From Actinomycetes bacterium (lineage in GTDB: Bacteria; Actinomycetota; Actinomycetes; Propionibacteriales; Propionibacteriaceae), in assembly GCA_023460935.1 (NCBI GenBank), contig JAEWOI010000006.1, forward strand, positions 1-64,000: a DNA stretch of 64,000 bases, in the 5' to 3' direction. This document shows, one piece after another, positions 1 to 9,945 of this stretch. A program made the position numbers and the translations under genes. The stretch's first letter is position 1. Every line of letters begins with the position of its first letter. Under the pieces are notes generated by a model, which saw only the letters and a list, made by a program, of their open reading frames with translations, was not told where the DNA came from and made no database searches.

Positions 1-325
1 GGACGGGATAGTCGAAGCCCTCCTTGGCCATGCAGGCGGAGACAAGCTCGCTCATCCGATTCTGCTGCTCGGCGTAGAGCCGCCAGCGCTCCTGCTCGCT
101 GGCGTTCGCCGGGGCGCCGTCACCGAAGACCAGGTCGCGGGACTTCTGCAGTGGGGAGTCGGCCGCGCTGAGCTTGCCACCGGGCTCCCCGGCGGTGCCC
201 GAGTTGGCGGTCGGCCCGTTGTCAGGTGGTTCGATGGGGTCGGACGAGCCGGTGCATCCGGTGAGGGCGAGCGCGGCGATGGCTGTGCTCACGGTGAGGG
301 CGAGCCAGGCTCGAAGGTGGGACAA
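1..325 (-). CDS. Secreted lipoprotein of unknown function, 3' end cut by the window edge
   Basis: The minus strand is open from a TTG at 325 to the window edge. AAGGAAG lies about 4-10 nt upstream of the TTG, which supports this start. The N-terminus (MSHLRAW, then a hydrophobic run, then LALTGC) is a type II signal peptide with lipobox LTGC, so the mature protein should be a membrane-anchored lipoprotein starting at Cys24. A Ser/Pro/Gly-rich linker follows. Then comes a soluble part with ERWRLYAEQQNRM and SACMAKEGFDYPV, a pattern I associate with uncharacterised actinobacterial lipoproteins. About 108 codons are visible and the C-terminus is missing. No function can be assigned. Confidence 0.7.
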   Translation of the reverse strand, partial: MSHLRAWLALTVSTAIAALALTGCTGSSDPIEPPDNGPTANSGTAGEPGGKLSAADSPLQKSRDLVFGDGAPANASEQERWRLYAEQQNRMSELVSACMAKEGFDYPV

Positions 326-406
326 GACGGCTTCCTTGCGACGATCTGCGCCCAGCGCGTCTGTCCTAGCGCCGTCCGAACGGCTGGATTCTGATCAGAG
401 CACGTT

Positions 407-520
407 CTACTCGGGATGCTGCTCTGCGTAGCGGTCGATGATCGCCTTGCTGCCTTCAGGAGAGCCATCGCTGACGACGACGATCTCGATGCCATCGAGG
501 TCTGGTGAGCCAGCTTGTCA
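407..520 (-). pseudogene. Remnant of a family 2 glycosyltransferase
   Basis: Between stop codons at 518-520 and 407-409 the minus strand encodes about 36 residues. They include DGIEIVVVSDGSPEGS followed by KAIIDRYAEQHPE. This matches the nucleotide-binding segment near the N-terminus of GT2 (GT-A fold) enzymes, where a beta strand ends in DGS and an AIIDxYA helix follows. There is no start codon in frame, no N-terminal strand, and no DxD or acceptor domain, so this is a fragment. It lies just downstream of the XcbB/CpsF-like gene on the same strand in low-GC DNA, consistent with an eroded polysaccharide locus. Confidence 0.55.
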
Positions 521-556
521 AGGCATAACTCGGTGAAACAACTGAAGGAAGCGGCA

Positions 557-1597
557 TCAGTTGAATGTCATCCTTCCAGTTTCGAGATGGAACCCCGAGA
601 GCATGAAGTTCAGCACGGAGGTCTGCATGTGCACCGTGCGCGCGCCAACGTCGGGATGGTGCGCGATGGAGGGGTTCTTCGAGATCAACAGCGTACTGGT
701 TGGTCCCAGACGATCAGCGAAGTCGCGTACAGAGGAGAACTGCTCAGAGTTGGGCGACGAGATGAACACAGGTACATGCTGATACCCGCCGCTACTATCG
801 AGTAGTCGACTGAAATATGTCTCTTTTGTGGAAGGGAAGATCCCGCCTGTCGTGAAGTGGAGATCATTTCGCTGCTCCTCGTAGAACCGATCACTCAAGA
901 TTGGATCCACTGCCAAGAAGCTGAGGTTGCCAGACAAACCGAGGGCTACGGCTCCCGTGGCACCCTTTGATGCGCCGTATAGAACGATACGTGACGCGGG
1001 AATACCGCGTTCGTTAGCAGTGTCCCGGATGAGTCGTGCGGTCGCCGCTGGGCGTGAGGGCTTGAATGCCGTTGGGAGATAGAACGCTCCTTTGACTCCT
1101 CCGAGGTCGCCGATGCGCAGGATGGTTGTGTTTTCAGGAAGATACTTCGCGATCGTTGGAAAGTTCGGATGGAAATATCGTGAGATGTCTGTTTGGTAGA
1201 GTCCGCCGGCCATCGATGAGAGCACCACGAGTAGGCTCTCGGAGTTGCCCGACTTTGCTTCCTCGATCCTAAACAGCACGCCTTCATCAGTCCGTTGGAT
1301 CTTCTTGGTGGCAACGTCCGGCCACACATCGTCGATTCGTGAGTCGTGTACGAAGGAAGTCGTGTACTGGTTGACGCCATAGATGTAGTAGCCGGCGTGT
1401 GTCAGAATGTCGAGAAGGGGCCGAGTGGTGGGGGTGTCACGGGTCACGACCATGAAGTTGTAGTTCTCGTTCGAGAGTTGGTCATGCCGAACATGGATGA
1501 TCGGTTCGACGTGGTCCGCGAGAAACTCCGCGGCGAGGGCATGATCGTAGAGACGATCAGATATGTCGATCAGACTCCGTCTAGTGTCAACCTTCAT
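557..1597 (-). CDS. XcbB/CpsF-family-like capsular polysaccharide protein (alpha/beta-hydrolase-type fold)
   Basis: 346 codons from an ATG at 1597. The central VLYGASKGATGA is a G-x-S-x-G nucleophile elbow, typical of alpha/beta hydrolases and of Asp2 or XcbB/CpsF-type polysaccharide proteins. Other segments recalled from XcbB/CpsF proteins are LLVVLSSMAGGLYQ, FPTIAKYLPENT, LRIGDLGGVKGAFY, FLAVDPILSD, LHFTTGGIFPS and ISSPNSEQFSS. No signal peptide or membrane segment is seen. The biochemical role of the family is not clear to me, but its members sit in capsule loci. The coding DNA is near 50% GC (30 of 60 at 541-600) against roughly 70% in neighbouring genes, indicating transfer. The start overlaps the stop of a small upstream frame (ATGA). 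Confidence 0.6.
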   Translation of the reverse strand: MKVDTRRSLIDISDRLYDHALAAEFLADHVEPIIHVRHDQLSNENYNFMVVTRDTPTTRPLLDILTHAGYYIYGVNQYTTSFVHDSRIDDVWPDVATKKIQRTDEGVLFRIEEAKSGNSESLLVVLSSMAGGLYQTDISRYFHPNFPTIAKYLPENTTILRIGDLGGVKGAFYLPTAFKPSRPAATARLIRDTANERGIPASRIVLYGASKGATGAVALGLSGNLSFLAVDPILSDRFYEEQRNDLHFTTGGIFPSTKETYFSRLLDSSGGYQHVPVFISSPNSEQFSSVRDFADRLGPTSTLLISKNPSIAHHPDVGARTVHMQTSVLNFMLSGFHLETGRMTFN

Positions 1598-1917
1598 GCC
1601 CTGATCCTAGTGACGTCGCGTCGGTGGGCCGCTGGCGGGTTCAGTGAGCTCATCACCCAAAGTCCGACCATTCCGGCCAGCACGAACTGGAAGAACGCTT
1701 CATCGGCGACAAATATCGAACCCCAGGTGCTGCCACGACGAGGCGCCCGCGTCCGAGCCTGTGGTTGTTGTGCGCGCTCGTTGTGGAACGCCTGCTGCTC
1801 CTCTGGGGAAGCGGTCGGCGAGTCCCTTCTCGGTGAGAGCCTGAAGCGGATGGTGCGCGCGGTCGTCCTTCGGGTCGTTCTGTGACGGCCGGCGGGGGCC
1901 AGAAGCAACTCGAGCAC
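1594..1917 (-). CDS. Possible small membrane protein or gene remnant upstream of the capsule-like gene
   Basis: An open frame of 107 codons starting at a GTG (1917), with no convincing ribosome binding site. Its TGA overlaps the ATG of the downstream XcbB/CpsF-like gene by 4 nt, the arrangement expected of translational coupling. The N-terminal half is Arg/Thr/Pro-rich and looks non-coding. The C-terminal half contains one plausible membrane helix (AFFQFVLAGMVGLWVM) followed by a basic tail. It may be the 3' end of a decayed upstream gene rather than a working gene. I do not recognise it. Confidence 0.25.
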   Translation of the reverse strand: MLELLLAPAGRHRTTRRTTARTIRFRLSPRRDSPTASPEEQQAFHNERAQQPQARTRAPRRGSTWGSIFVADEAFFQFVLAGMVGLWVMSSLNPPAAHRRDVTRIRA

Positions 1918-1990
1918 GTTGACCTCGGGTCGCCGTGCGAAAAACTGAAGAGCCGTTGAAGACCGTGGAATAGCACGTCGCGTAGACTAG

Positions 1991-2009
1991 TTGAGTCTAG
2001 TGGACTCAA
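1991..2009. promoter_or_regulatory. HAIR element (HspR operator) upstream of clpB
   Basis: TTGAGT (1991-1996), a 7-nt spacer and ACTCAA (2004-2009) form a perfect inverted repeat. It matches the core of the HAIR consensus CTTGAGT-N7-ACTCAAG bound by the heat-shock repressor HspR in actinobacteria. The site ends 51 nt before the clpB start codon, where an operator overlapping the promoter is expected. The inference is HspR repression of clpB, relieved on heat shock. No hspR gene is in the window. Confidence 0.88.
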
Positions 2010-2060
2010 TCTTGATTACCTCCGGCCCAAAGAGGCCAATGACAAGGAGAAATACACCAG

Positions 2061-4655
<2,595 letters not shown>

Positions 4656-4662
4656 CGCCATG

Positions 4663-4686
4663 GGGCGGCCGGCGGGTGGGCCGCCC
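4663..4686. terminator. Hairpin between the convergent clpB and proline-rich membrane protein genes
   Basis: GGGCGGCC (4663-4670) pairs with GGCCGCCC (4679-4686) around an 8-nt loop. The hairpin lies between two convergent stop codons. There is no U-tract on either strand, as is common for actinobacterial terminators, so function is inferred from position and symmetry. Confidence 0.55.
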
Positions 4687-4695
4687 GCCAGGCGC

Positions 4696-6057
4696 TCAGT
4701 TGAAGGTGACCTTGACCCCGCCTGAGGACAGCAGCGCCTGCACCGAGTAGATGCCGGAGACGCCACGCCAGCTGTAGCCGTTCGTCGAGGCGAACGTGCA
4801 CACCACGGTGACGTTCACGTAGGCGCCTGCCGAGGTGGGGTCGCCCGGGGTGAGCGTCGGCTTCATCGTCTTCATCGCGTTGCCGCCCTTGGTCACCTTC
4901 CACGAGATCGTGGACGTGCGCGGCTTGCCGGAGGGCAGGCGCGTGGCGAAGCCACAGCCGGAGGGGGCCAGCTTCTTCACCTTCAGGCAGGAGCGCAGCT
5001 TCTTCTGCGCCGCTGTGCGGATCTCGGCCACCCCGGCCTTGCTCAGGGCAAGGCTCATCGCCCCGGTCCGCGGGGTGAAGGCCGTCGGCGAGTCGAGGGT
5101 GAAGGTGCCCTTGGCGACGGTGTAGCGGGAGCTGTCCGAGGTGACGCTGTAGGCGCCGGGGAACAGCTCCAGCTCGGCGCCGGCCAGGGGCACGCCGTTG
5201 ATCCGCAGCGGCGACACTTCCGGGTCGAGCGAAGCCAGTGACACCACCTGGGTCACCCGGTCCAGACGCCAGTCGCTTCCGGTCCTGACGGCGGTGAACG
5301 TCGTGCTCACGGCGCGGTCGCCCAACTGGTAGGTGGCGGCGATTTCGTCGCGGTCGGCCGCGCCGGTGCCGGGGGAGACATTGATGTTCGACAGCGGGGC
5401 CTGCGCGAGGGAGCCGGCGAGCACTGCTTCGGTGAGCAGGCTGGGATCGCCGGGGGCCTGGGCCGCGAAGGCCAGGGCTGCAGCGGCGTCGCCGCGCGAC
5501 AGCGCCTCGAGGTAGCCCCGGACGGCGTCCTCCGCCTTCGGGGCGGACGGCGCGACGGTCACGCCCGGCCCCGGCGTGGGCGCGGCGCCGGGATCGGCGC
5601 CGCGTCCTCCGCCGAGCGCGAAGGTGGCGACGACAGCCAGCACGATCAGGCCGGTGACAGCCCCGGCGAGGATCAGCGGCACCTTGCCCGACCTGCGCTC
5701 GGGCGGCGGGGCCTGCGGGGGGTAGCCGGGCCCGGCGGACTCGCCGTAGTACTGCCCGGCGTAGGAGCCGACCGGCTGGGCCGCCCACGGGGCGACCGGC
5801 TGCGGGGGCTCGCCCGGGTAGGGCTGCTGCGGCTGGTAGGGCTGGCCGGTGTAGGGCTGCTGAGGGTACTGCTGGCCGGGGTACGGCGCGCCGGTGGGCT
5901 GTGCGGTGGCGTAGGGGTCGCCGGGGTAGGGCCCGGCGGGCTGGGGCGTCTGCTGCGGGTAGGGCTGCTGCGGGTAGTACTGCCGGCTCGGGTCGGGCTG
6001 GGGCGGAACGGTCGGTTCCGGTTGCGGGGTGTTACCGGGTTGCTCGCTGTTGGTCAC
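4696..6057 (-). CDS. Membrane-anchored protein with a Pro/Gln/Tyr-rich cytoplasmic N-terminus; unknown function
   Basis: 453 residues from a GTG at 6057 (sequence begins VTNSEQPG). The in-frame sequence upstream is Arg/Ser-rich and non-coding in character, so this start was chosen, although no strong RBS is visible. About 130 residues of low-complexity Pro/Gln/Tyr repeats (PQQPYPQQ, QPYPGEPPQP) precede one membrane helix (PLILAGAVTGLIVLAVVATFAL). The outside part has an NTF2-like segment (AVRGYLEALSRGDAAAAL) and a beta-rich C-terminal region with two Cys. The architecture (disordered cytoplasmic tail, single helix, extracytoplasmic domain) is common among uncharacterised actinobacterial envelope proteins. 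Convergent with clpB. Confidence 0.7.
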   Translation of the reverse strand: MTNSEQPGNTPQPEPTVPPQPDPSRQYYPQQPYPQQTPQPAGPYPGDPYATAQPTGAPYPGQQYPQQPYTGQPYQPQQPYPGEPPQPVAPWAAQPVGSYAGQYYGESAGPGYPPQAPPPERRSGKVPLILAGAVTGLIVLAVVATFALGGGRGADPGAAPTPGPGVTVAPSAPKAEDAVRGYLEALSRGDAAAALAFAAQAPGDPSLLTEAVLAGSLAQAPLSNINVSPGTGAADRDEIAATYQLGDRAVSTTFTAVRTGSDWRLDRVTQVVSLASLDPEVSPLRINGVPLAGAELELFPGAYSVTSDSSRYTVAKGTFTLDSPTAFTPRTGAMSLALSKAGVAEIRTAAQKKLRSCLKVKKLAPSGCGFATRLPSGKPRTSTISWKVTKGGNAMKTMKPTLTPGDPTSAGAYVNVTVVCTFASTNGYSWRGVSGIYSVQALLSSGGVKVTFN

Positions 6058-6189
6058 TTCTGTTCGACTCCGGCTCGCTCGAATGCACCTGTGGCAAACC
6101 CTAGCGACCGACCGGTTCGGCGGCGAGGGACTTCGAGGCCGGTTGGGCAGGAGGAGGCGGCGGCGTGGCTGACCGGCGAGGATGGCGTC

Positions 6190-6474
6190 ATGGGAAGCGG
6201 ACGGAACAGGCTGTGGTACGCCCTGGGGGCCGTGGCGGCCGCGACCGTGGCGGGGTTGTTCGCCACGGTCGGTGACGGGGTCAGTGTGCCGGAGGCCAGC
6301 GGCTGGCGGGCCCTGCTCGTCGACCACGGCCACACGGTGACGTGGGTGTTGCTGGCCGTCGCGCTGGCGGCAGCGGCCGTCAGCGCGGGCTGGAACCGGT
6401 TCGCCGGCGCGGTCGCGATCGCGGCAGCTGCCTGCTACCTGGCCTTCCTGCTCGCCGTGTTCGTGCTCGGCTGA
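6190..6474 (+). CDS. Small integral membrane protein, unknown
   Basis: 94 residues from an ATG at 6190, with GAGG 8 nt upstream. Three hydrophobic segments are visible: LWYALGAVAAATVAGLFATV, TVTWVLLAVALAAAAVSAG and AVAIAAAACYLAFLLAVFV. No catalytic motif is seen. It lies divergent to the proline-rich membrane protein and ends 9 nt before the convergent trmO stop. I do not recognise a family. Confidence 0.6.
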   Translation: MGSGRNRLWYALGAVAAATVAGLFATVGDGVSVPEASGWRALLVDHGHTVTWVLLAVALAAAAVSAGWNRFAGAVAIAAAACYLAFLLAVFVLG

Positions 6475-6483
6475 GGCCGCCGG

Positions 6484-6891
6484 TCACCGGTCAGGGCCGA
6501 GCACGGGCTTCACGTCGAGCACCGGGGTGCAGTCGAGGGCCTCGAGGTGGTCCACGTCGATGGTCAGGCCCGCCACGTCCGTGATTCGCACGCGGTGCAG
6601 GCCGATGGGGTTGGGCCGGTCCTGGGAGCGGGTGCTGAACACCCCGGTCAGTGGGCGTGCGGGGTCTTCGCGGGGGTGGACGGCGAGCACGTCCCGTGCG
6701 GCGAGGTGCAGCCAGGTCAGCAGCAGCACCTCATCGCCGACAGCCAGGTCGGCCACGGCCGGCGCCACTTCGGGCACGAAGGTGATCGATGCCTGCGGGG
6801 CGCCCTCGTCCGCCTGGCGCGGGGCCTGCTCCGGGTCGGTCAGCGGCGAGCTCACCCAGCCGATCGGTCGCACGTCGAAGCCCGGGTCCAT
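6484..6891 (-). CDS. trmO: tRNA (N6-threonylcarbamoyladenosine37-N6)-methyltransferase TrmO-like
   Basis: 135 residues from the ATG at 6891. It carries family landmarks of TrmO (YaeB/UPF0066 beta-barrel SAM methyltransferases): an N-terminal RPIGWVSSPL, the strongly conserved FSTRSQDRPNPIGLHRVRI, and a C-terminal LEALDCTPVLDVKP. The Escherichia coli enzyme is longer, but short single-domain versions are common in actinobacteria. The expected role is methylation of t6A37 in ANN-decoding tRNAs. It is the last gene of a same-strand run (DUF892, Dps, YdcF, TrmO) and starts 17 nt after the YdcF gene. Confidence 0.85.
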   Translation of the reverse strand: MDPGFDVRPIGWVSSPLTDPEQAPRQADEGAPQASITFVPEVAPAVADLAVGDEVLLLTWLHLAARDVLAVHPREDPARPLTGVFSTRSQDRPNPIGLHRVRITDVAGLTIDVDHLEALDCTPVLDVKPVLGPDR

Positions 6892-6908
6892 GGCATCATC
6901 CTGCCGGT

Positions 6909-7691
6909 TCACCCGGGCGGTTGGGAGACCCAGGAGGCCGCCACCGCCACCGTCTCGCGCAGGTAGTTCGAAGGCCAGAAGTACCAGGGGGTGCGGCTGC
7001 TCACGTGGGTTGCCACCAACCCGACTGCCGCCGCGATCCGGCCGGCCCGGTAGACGTGGAACTCGTCGGTGACGAACGCCACCCGGTAGCCCCTGCCCAG
7101 TTTTCGGTCCAGCAGCGCCTTGGCGAAGGCGAAGTTCTCCTCCGTCGAGGTCGAGCGGTCCTCCACCACGAGCTGCTCCTCGGGCACCCCGGCTGCCACC
7201 AGGTAGCGCGCCATGGCCACCGATTCGGGCAGGTCCTCCTGCGGACCCTGGCCGCCGGTCACCACCACCAGCGAGCCCGGGTTGAGCCGGTGGTAGCCGA
7301 GCGCCGTGTCCAGCCGGCCACGCAGGGTGCGCGAGAGTTCGCTGCCGTGCACCGCTGCGCCCAGCACGATCACCGCGTCCTCTTCGTGGGTGGCGTCGTC
7401 GCTCGTGCCCACCGCGGCCAGGTAGGCCCCCATCACCACCACCGCCAGGCAGAGGCCGGCGACCGCGCCGTTCCAAAGCGCCGGCCGGGGCAGGCGGTGG
7501 TGCCAGCCCGCCCAGAGGAGCAGCGCAACGGACACACCGCCGACCAGCGCGGTGCCCAGGGTCAGGTTCGCGGTCAGGGCGAGCCACAGCCCGTTCGCAG
7601 CCAGGCCGAGCCCGGCTGCCAGCCCCGCCAGTCTTGCCGGGCCGACGACGGGCGCGCGTCGATCGCCCTGCGAAGGGCGCGACGCCTCCAC
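6909..7691 (-). CDS. YdcF/DUF218-family membrane protein
   Basis: 260 residues from a GTG at 7691. The N-terminal part holds three to four hydrophobic helices (for example LAGLAAGLGLAANGLWLAL and GAVAGLCLAVVVMGAYLAAV). The C-terminal DUF218 domain starts with DAVIVLGAAVHG and continues with LVVVTGGQG, STSTEENFAFA and FVTDEFHVYRA, the standard YdcF/SanA pattern. Proteins of this family are linked to envelope metabolism or vancomycin sensitivity, but the reaction is unknown. It starts 22 nt after the dps stop, so it is likely cotranscribed. Confidence 0.85.
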   Translation of the reverse strand: MEASRPSQGDRRAPVVGPARLAGLAAGLGLAANGLWLALTANLTLGTALVGGVSVALLLWAGWHHRLPRPALWNGAVAGLCLAVVVMGAYLAAVGTSDDATHEEDAVIVLGAAVHGSELSRTLRGRLDTALGYHRLNPGSLVVVTGGQGPQEDLPESVAMARYLVAAGVPEEQLVVEDRSTSTEENFAFAKALLDRKLGRGYRVAFVTDEFHVYRAGRIAAAVGLVATHVSSRTPWYFWPSNYLRETVAVAASWVSQPPG

Positions 7692-7713
7692 CGCCCGGCT
7701 GTCGGCGCTGAGC

Positions 7714-8202
7714 TCAGGCCGAGACGTGCGCCTGCAGCAGCCAGCGGTCCTTGGTGAGGCCCCGCTCGATCTCCACAGCCACGTCCTGCGTGCCGACGTC
7801 GCTGTCCAGCCCGGCCACGGCAGCCCGGACGGTGACCAGTGCGGCGTCGATCATGCCGACCACCTGCGCGACAGTGTCCTCCCAGCCCTGGAAGCCGGCC
7901 GCCGGCTCCGGCAGGGTGTTCTTCCGCGCCACCGTGCTGACGCGCGAATCGATCGGCAGGCCGAGGGCGATCACGCGTTCCGCCGCCGTGTCGGCGTACT
8001 CCTGGGCATGCGCCACCACCTCGTCGAGCAACTCGTGCACGCCGATGAAGTTCGCGCCGCGCGTGTGCCAGTGCGCCTGCTTGCCGTTGACCACCAGGGC
8101 TTCGAGGTCGATCACCACCGGGGTGAGGAACTGCGCTGCGCGCGCCGCTACATCGGCGCTGACCGGCTCGGCCTTGGTGCGATCAGTGGTGGTGGTGCCC
8201 AT
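7714..8202 (-). CDS. dps: Dps-family ferritin-like DNA protection protein
   Basis: 162 residues, the typical Dps length. The ferroxidase signature at the dimer interface is present: VNGKQAHWHTRGANFIGVHE with the downstream acidic helix (HELLDEVVAHAQEYAD). Dps dodecamers oxidise iron with hydrogen peroxide and store it, protecting DNA in stress. AAGGAG lies 7 nt before the ATG at 8202. The gene upstream on the same strand is another ferritin-like protein (DUF892), so this is a small oxidative or general stress pair. Confidence 0.92.
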   Translation of the reverse strand: MGTTTTDRTKAEPVSADVAARAAQFLTPVVIDLEALVVNGKQAHWHTRGANFIGVHELLDEVVAHAQEYADTAAERVIALGLPIDSRVSTVARKNTLPEPAAGFQGWEDTVAQVVGMIDAALVTVRAAVAGLDSDVGTQDVAVEIERGLTKDRWLLQAHVSA

Positions 8203-8324
8203 GAGTTCTCCTTCTGGAATCGGTGCACAACTCGGTGTGGTCCCCAGTCAAGCCCAACCACAGCGCGCCGGTGGCGATTCCCGCCGATTCCCCGCCCGCC
8301 CCTGGCGCCGGACGGGCGGCTGCT

Positions 8325-8831
8325 TCAGCGCTGCTTCGCAGCGGCTGCCGCCCGCGCGTTCGCCTCGGCGTCGGCGAGCTTGGTCAGGAGCTCGTCCGTG
8401 CGCGACTCCTCCTCCAGGCTCTCGCTGAGCAGGTCGTAGCCGTTCGGCAGGCCGAGCATCTTCGCCCACCGGCGCAGCGTTCCGTAGCGGGTGATCTCGT
8501 AGTGCTCCACCGCCTGGGCGGAGGAGATCAGGCCGGCGTCCAACGCTGCGGTGCCCTGGTACTCCTCGAGGATCTCGTCGCCCTCGCCGAGGATGCCGTC
8601 GATCGCCTCGCAGCGCTTGGACACCGGCTTGCGGTCGATGAGCCCGAACACCTGCTCGAGCCGGTCGATCTGGCCCCTGGTCTCGGCCTGGTGGTGGTTG
8701 AAGGCGGCCTTCAGCTCCTCCGAGACCGCCGCGGACTCCAGCTGCGGCAAGGTCTTCAGGATGTGGCGCTCGGCGTAGTACATGTCGCGCAGGGTGTCGT
8801 AGAACAGCTTGTCGAGGCCCTTGTCTGCCAT
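8325..8831 (-). CDS. DUF892 (YciE/YciF) ferritin-like stress protein
   Basis: 168 residues from the ATG at 8831, with GGAGGAG just upstream. It begins with KLFYDTLRDMYYAERHI, the helix characteristic of DUF892 proteins. Further helices carry NHHQAETRGQIDRLEQVF and AVEHYEITRYGTLRRWA, which supply the E/H di-iron ligands of the ferritin-like fold. The C-terminus is an Ala-rich charged helix. YciE/YciF proteins are induced by stress in other bacteria, but their substrate is not known. Located 122 nt upstream of dps on the same strand. Confidence 0.88.
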   Translation of the reverse strand: MADKGLDKLFYDTLRDMYYAERHILKTLPQLESAAVSEELKAAFNHHQAETRGQIDRLEQVFGLIDRKPVSKRCEAIDGILGEGDEILEEYQGTAALDAGLISSAQAVEHYEITRYGTLRRWAKMLGLPNGYDLLSESLEEESRTDELLTKLADAEANARAAAAAKQR

Positions 8832-8894
8832 GGCTCCTCCAGAGATCGGTGACGGAACGGCTCTCAACCGGTTCTACCCGCCCCCGGCCGCTGC

Positions 8895-9884
8895 CTAACC
8901 GGCGGCTGTGGCCGCCTCGCCGGCGCGGAGCGCCGCAGCCATCCGGTCGACCACCTCGGCCAGCTCCGCCCGGGCCGGCTCGGGCAGCCGGGCCACGTAG
9001 GCGACCCCGGCCGGCACCCAGCTCATGGCGTACAGGACGTCGCGCACGTCCCCGCCGCCCAGCGGCCACCGCGTCCTGCCGGGTGTGACGGCCTCCGCGC
9101 CCTGGCCCCACTGGGCGAAGCGTTCGCGCATCTGCTCCAGCGGCAGTTCCATCACCACCTCGCCCTCGACGGCGTGCCGTCCCCAGCTGGTGGCCACCCA
9201 GACCATCTCGTCCGCCTCCTCGGGCGTGAGCGGGCGCGGCTTGAACCAGGTGCGGGTGCCGGTCACCTCGCTGAGCCGGTCGATGCGGAACGTGCGCCAG
9301 TCCTGCCGGTCCAGGTCCCAGCACACCAGGTACCAGTGCCGGTCGGACGGGGCGAGGTAGTGCGGCTCGACGTGGCGGTGGGTGACCACCTCGTCCGCCG
9401 AGGTGTAGCGGAACCGCACCCGCTCGTGGTCGCGGCAGCAGAGCGCGAGAGCGCTCAGCGCCTCGGGGGAGGCCCCGGTGCCGGCGTTGACCCCCGCGGG
9501 GCGGACGGTGGCGGCGAGCGCGTTCACGCGCTGTCGCAGCGGCCGGGGCAGCACCTGTTCCAGCTTGGCCAGTGCGGTGAGGGTCGTCTCGGTGCCGCCA
9601 ACCAGCCGCTGCGTGGCCGCCAGCCGCAGCCCGATCGCCATGGTGACCGCCTCGTCGTCGGTCAGCAGCAGCGGCGGCATCGCGGTGCCGGCGAGCAGCC
9701 GGTAACCCCCGGTCGTGCCGGGGCTGGACTCGATGCGGTAGCCGAGCTGGCGCAGCCGTTCGACGTCCCGGCGCACGGTGCGCTCGGTGACGCCGAGCCG
9801 GTCGGCCAGTTCCGCGCCCGGCCAGTGGCGGTGCACCTGGAGCAGGTTCAGCAGGTTCAAGGCCCGGGCGGTGGTGTCAGACAT
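8895..9884 (-). CDS. YafY-type transcriptional regulator (HTH plus WYL domain)
   Basis: 329 residues from the ATG at 9884, preceded by GGGGG; the upstream in-frame ATG was rejected because this one has the Shine-Dalgarno. An N-terminal DeoR-like winged helix (ELADRLGVTERTVRRDVERL, about residues 25-50) is followed by a WYL ligand-sensing domain. That domain includes FRYTSADE, HRHVEPHYLAPSDRHWYLVCWD and TFRIDRLSEV. WYL proteins sense nucleic acids or other ligands. The gene is divergent from a DrrAB-like ABC exporter with about 60 nt between starts, so it probably controls that exporter and itself. Confidence 0.9.
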   Translation of the reverse strand: MSDTTARALNLLNLLQVHRHWPGAELADRLGVTERTVRRDVERLRQLGYRIESSPGTTGGYRLLAGTAMPPLLLTDDEAVTMAIGLRLAATQRLVGGTETTLTALAKLEQVLPRPLRQRVNALAATVRPAGVNAGTGASPEALSALALCCRDHERVRFRYTSADEVVTHRHVEPHYLAPSDRHWYLVCWDLDRQDWRTFRIDRLSEVTGTRTWFKPRPLTPEEADEMVWVATSWGRHAVEGEVVMELPLEQMRERFAQWGQGAEAVTPGRTRWPLGGGDVRDVLYAMSWVPAGVAYVARLPEPARAELAEVVDRMAAALRAGEAATAAG

Positions 9885-9933
9885 ACCCCCATTGTGCTCG
9901 GGATCGCGGACCGAAGCTGTCCGCATTCGGGCC

Positions 9934-9939
9934 TAGCGT
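9934..9939 (+). promoter_or_regulatory. Candidate -10 box of a leaderless drrA-like transcript
   Basis: TAGCGT ends 6 nt before the ATG at 9946. This TANNNT-N6-start geometry recurs at many genes in the window and predicts transcription starting at the start codon itself. Confidence 0.55.
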
Positions 9940-9945
9940 GCCGGT

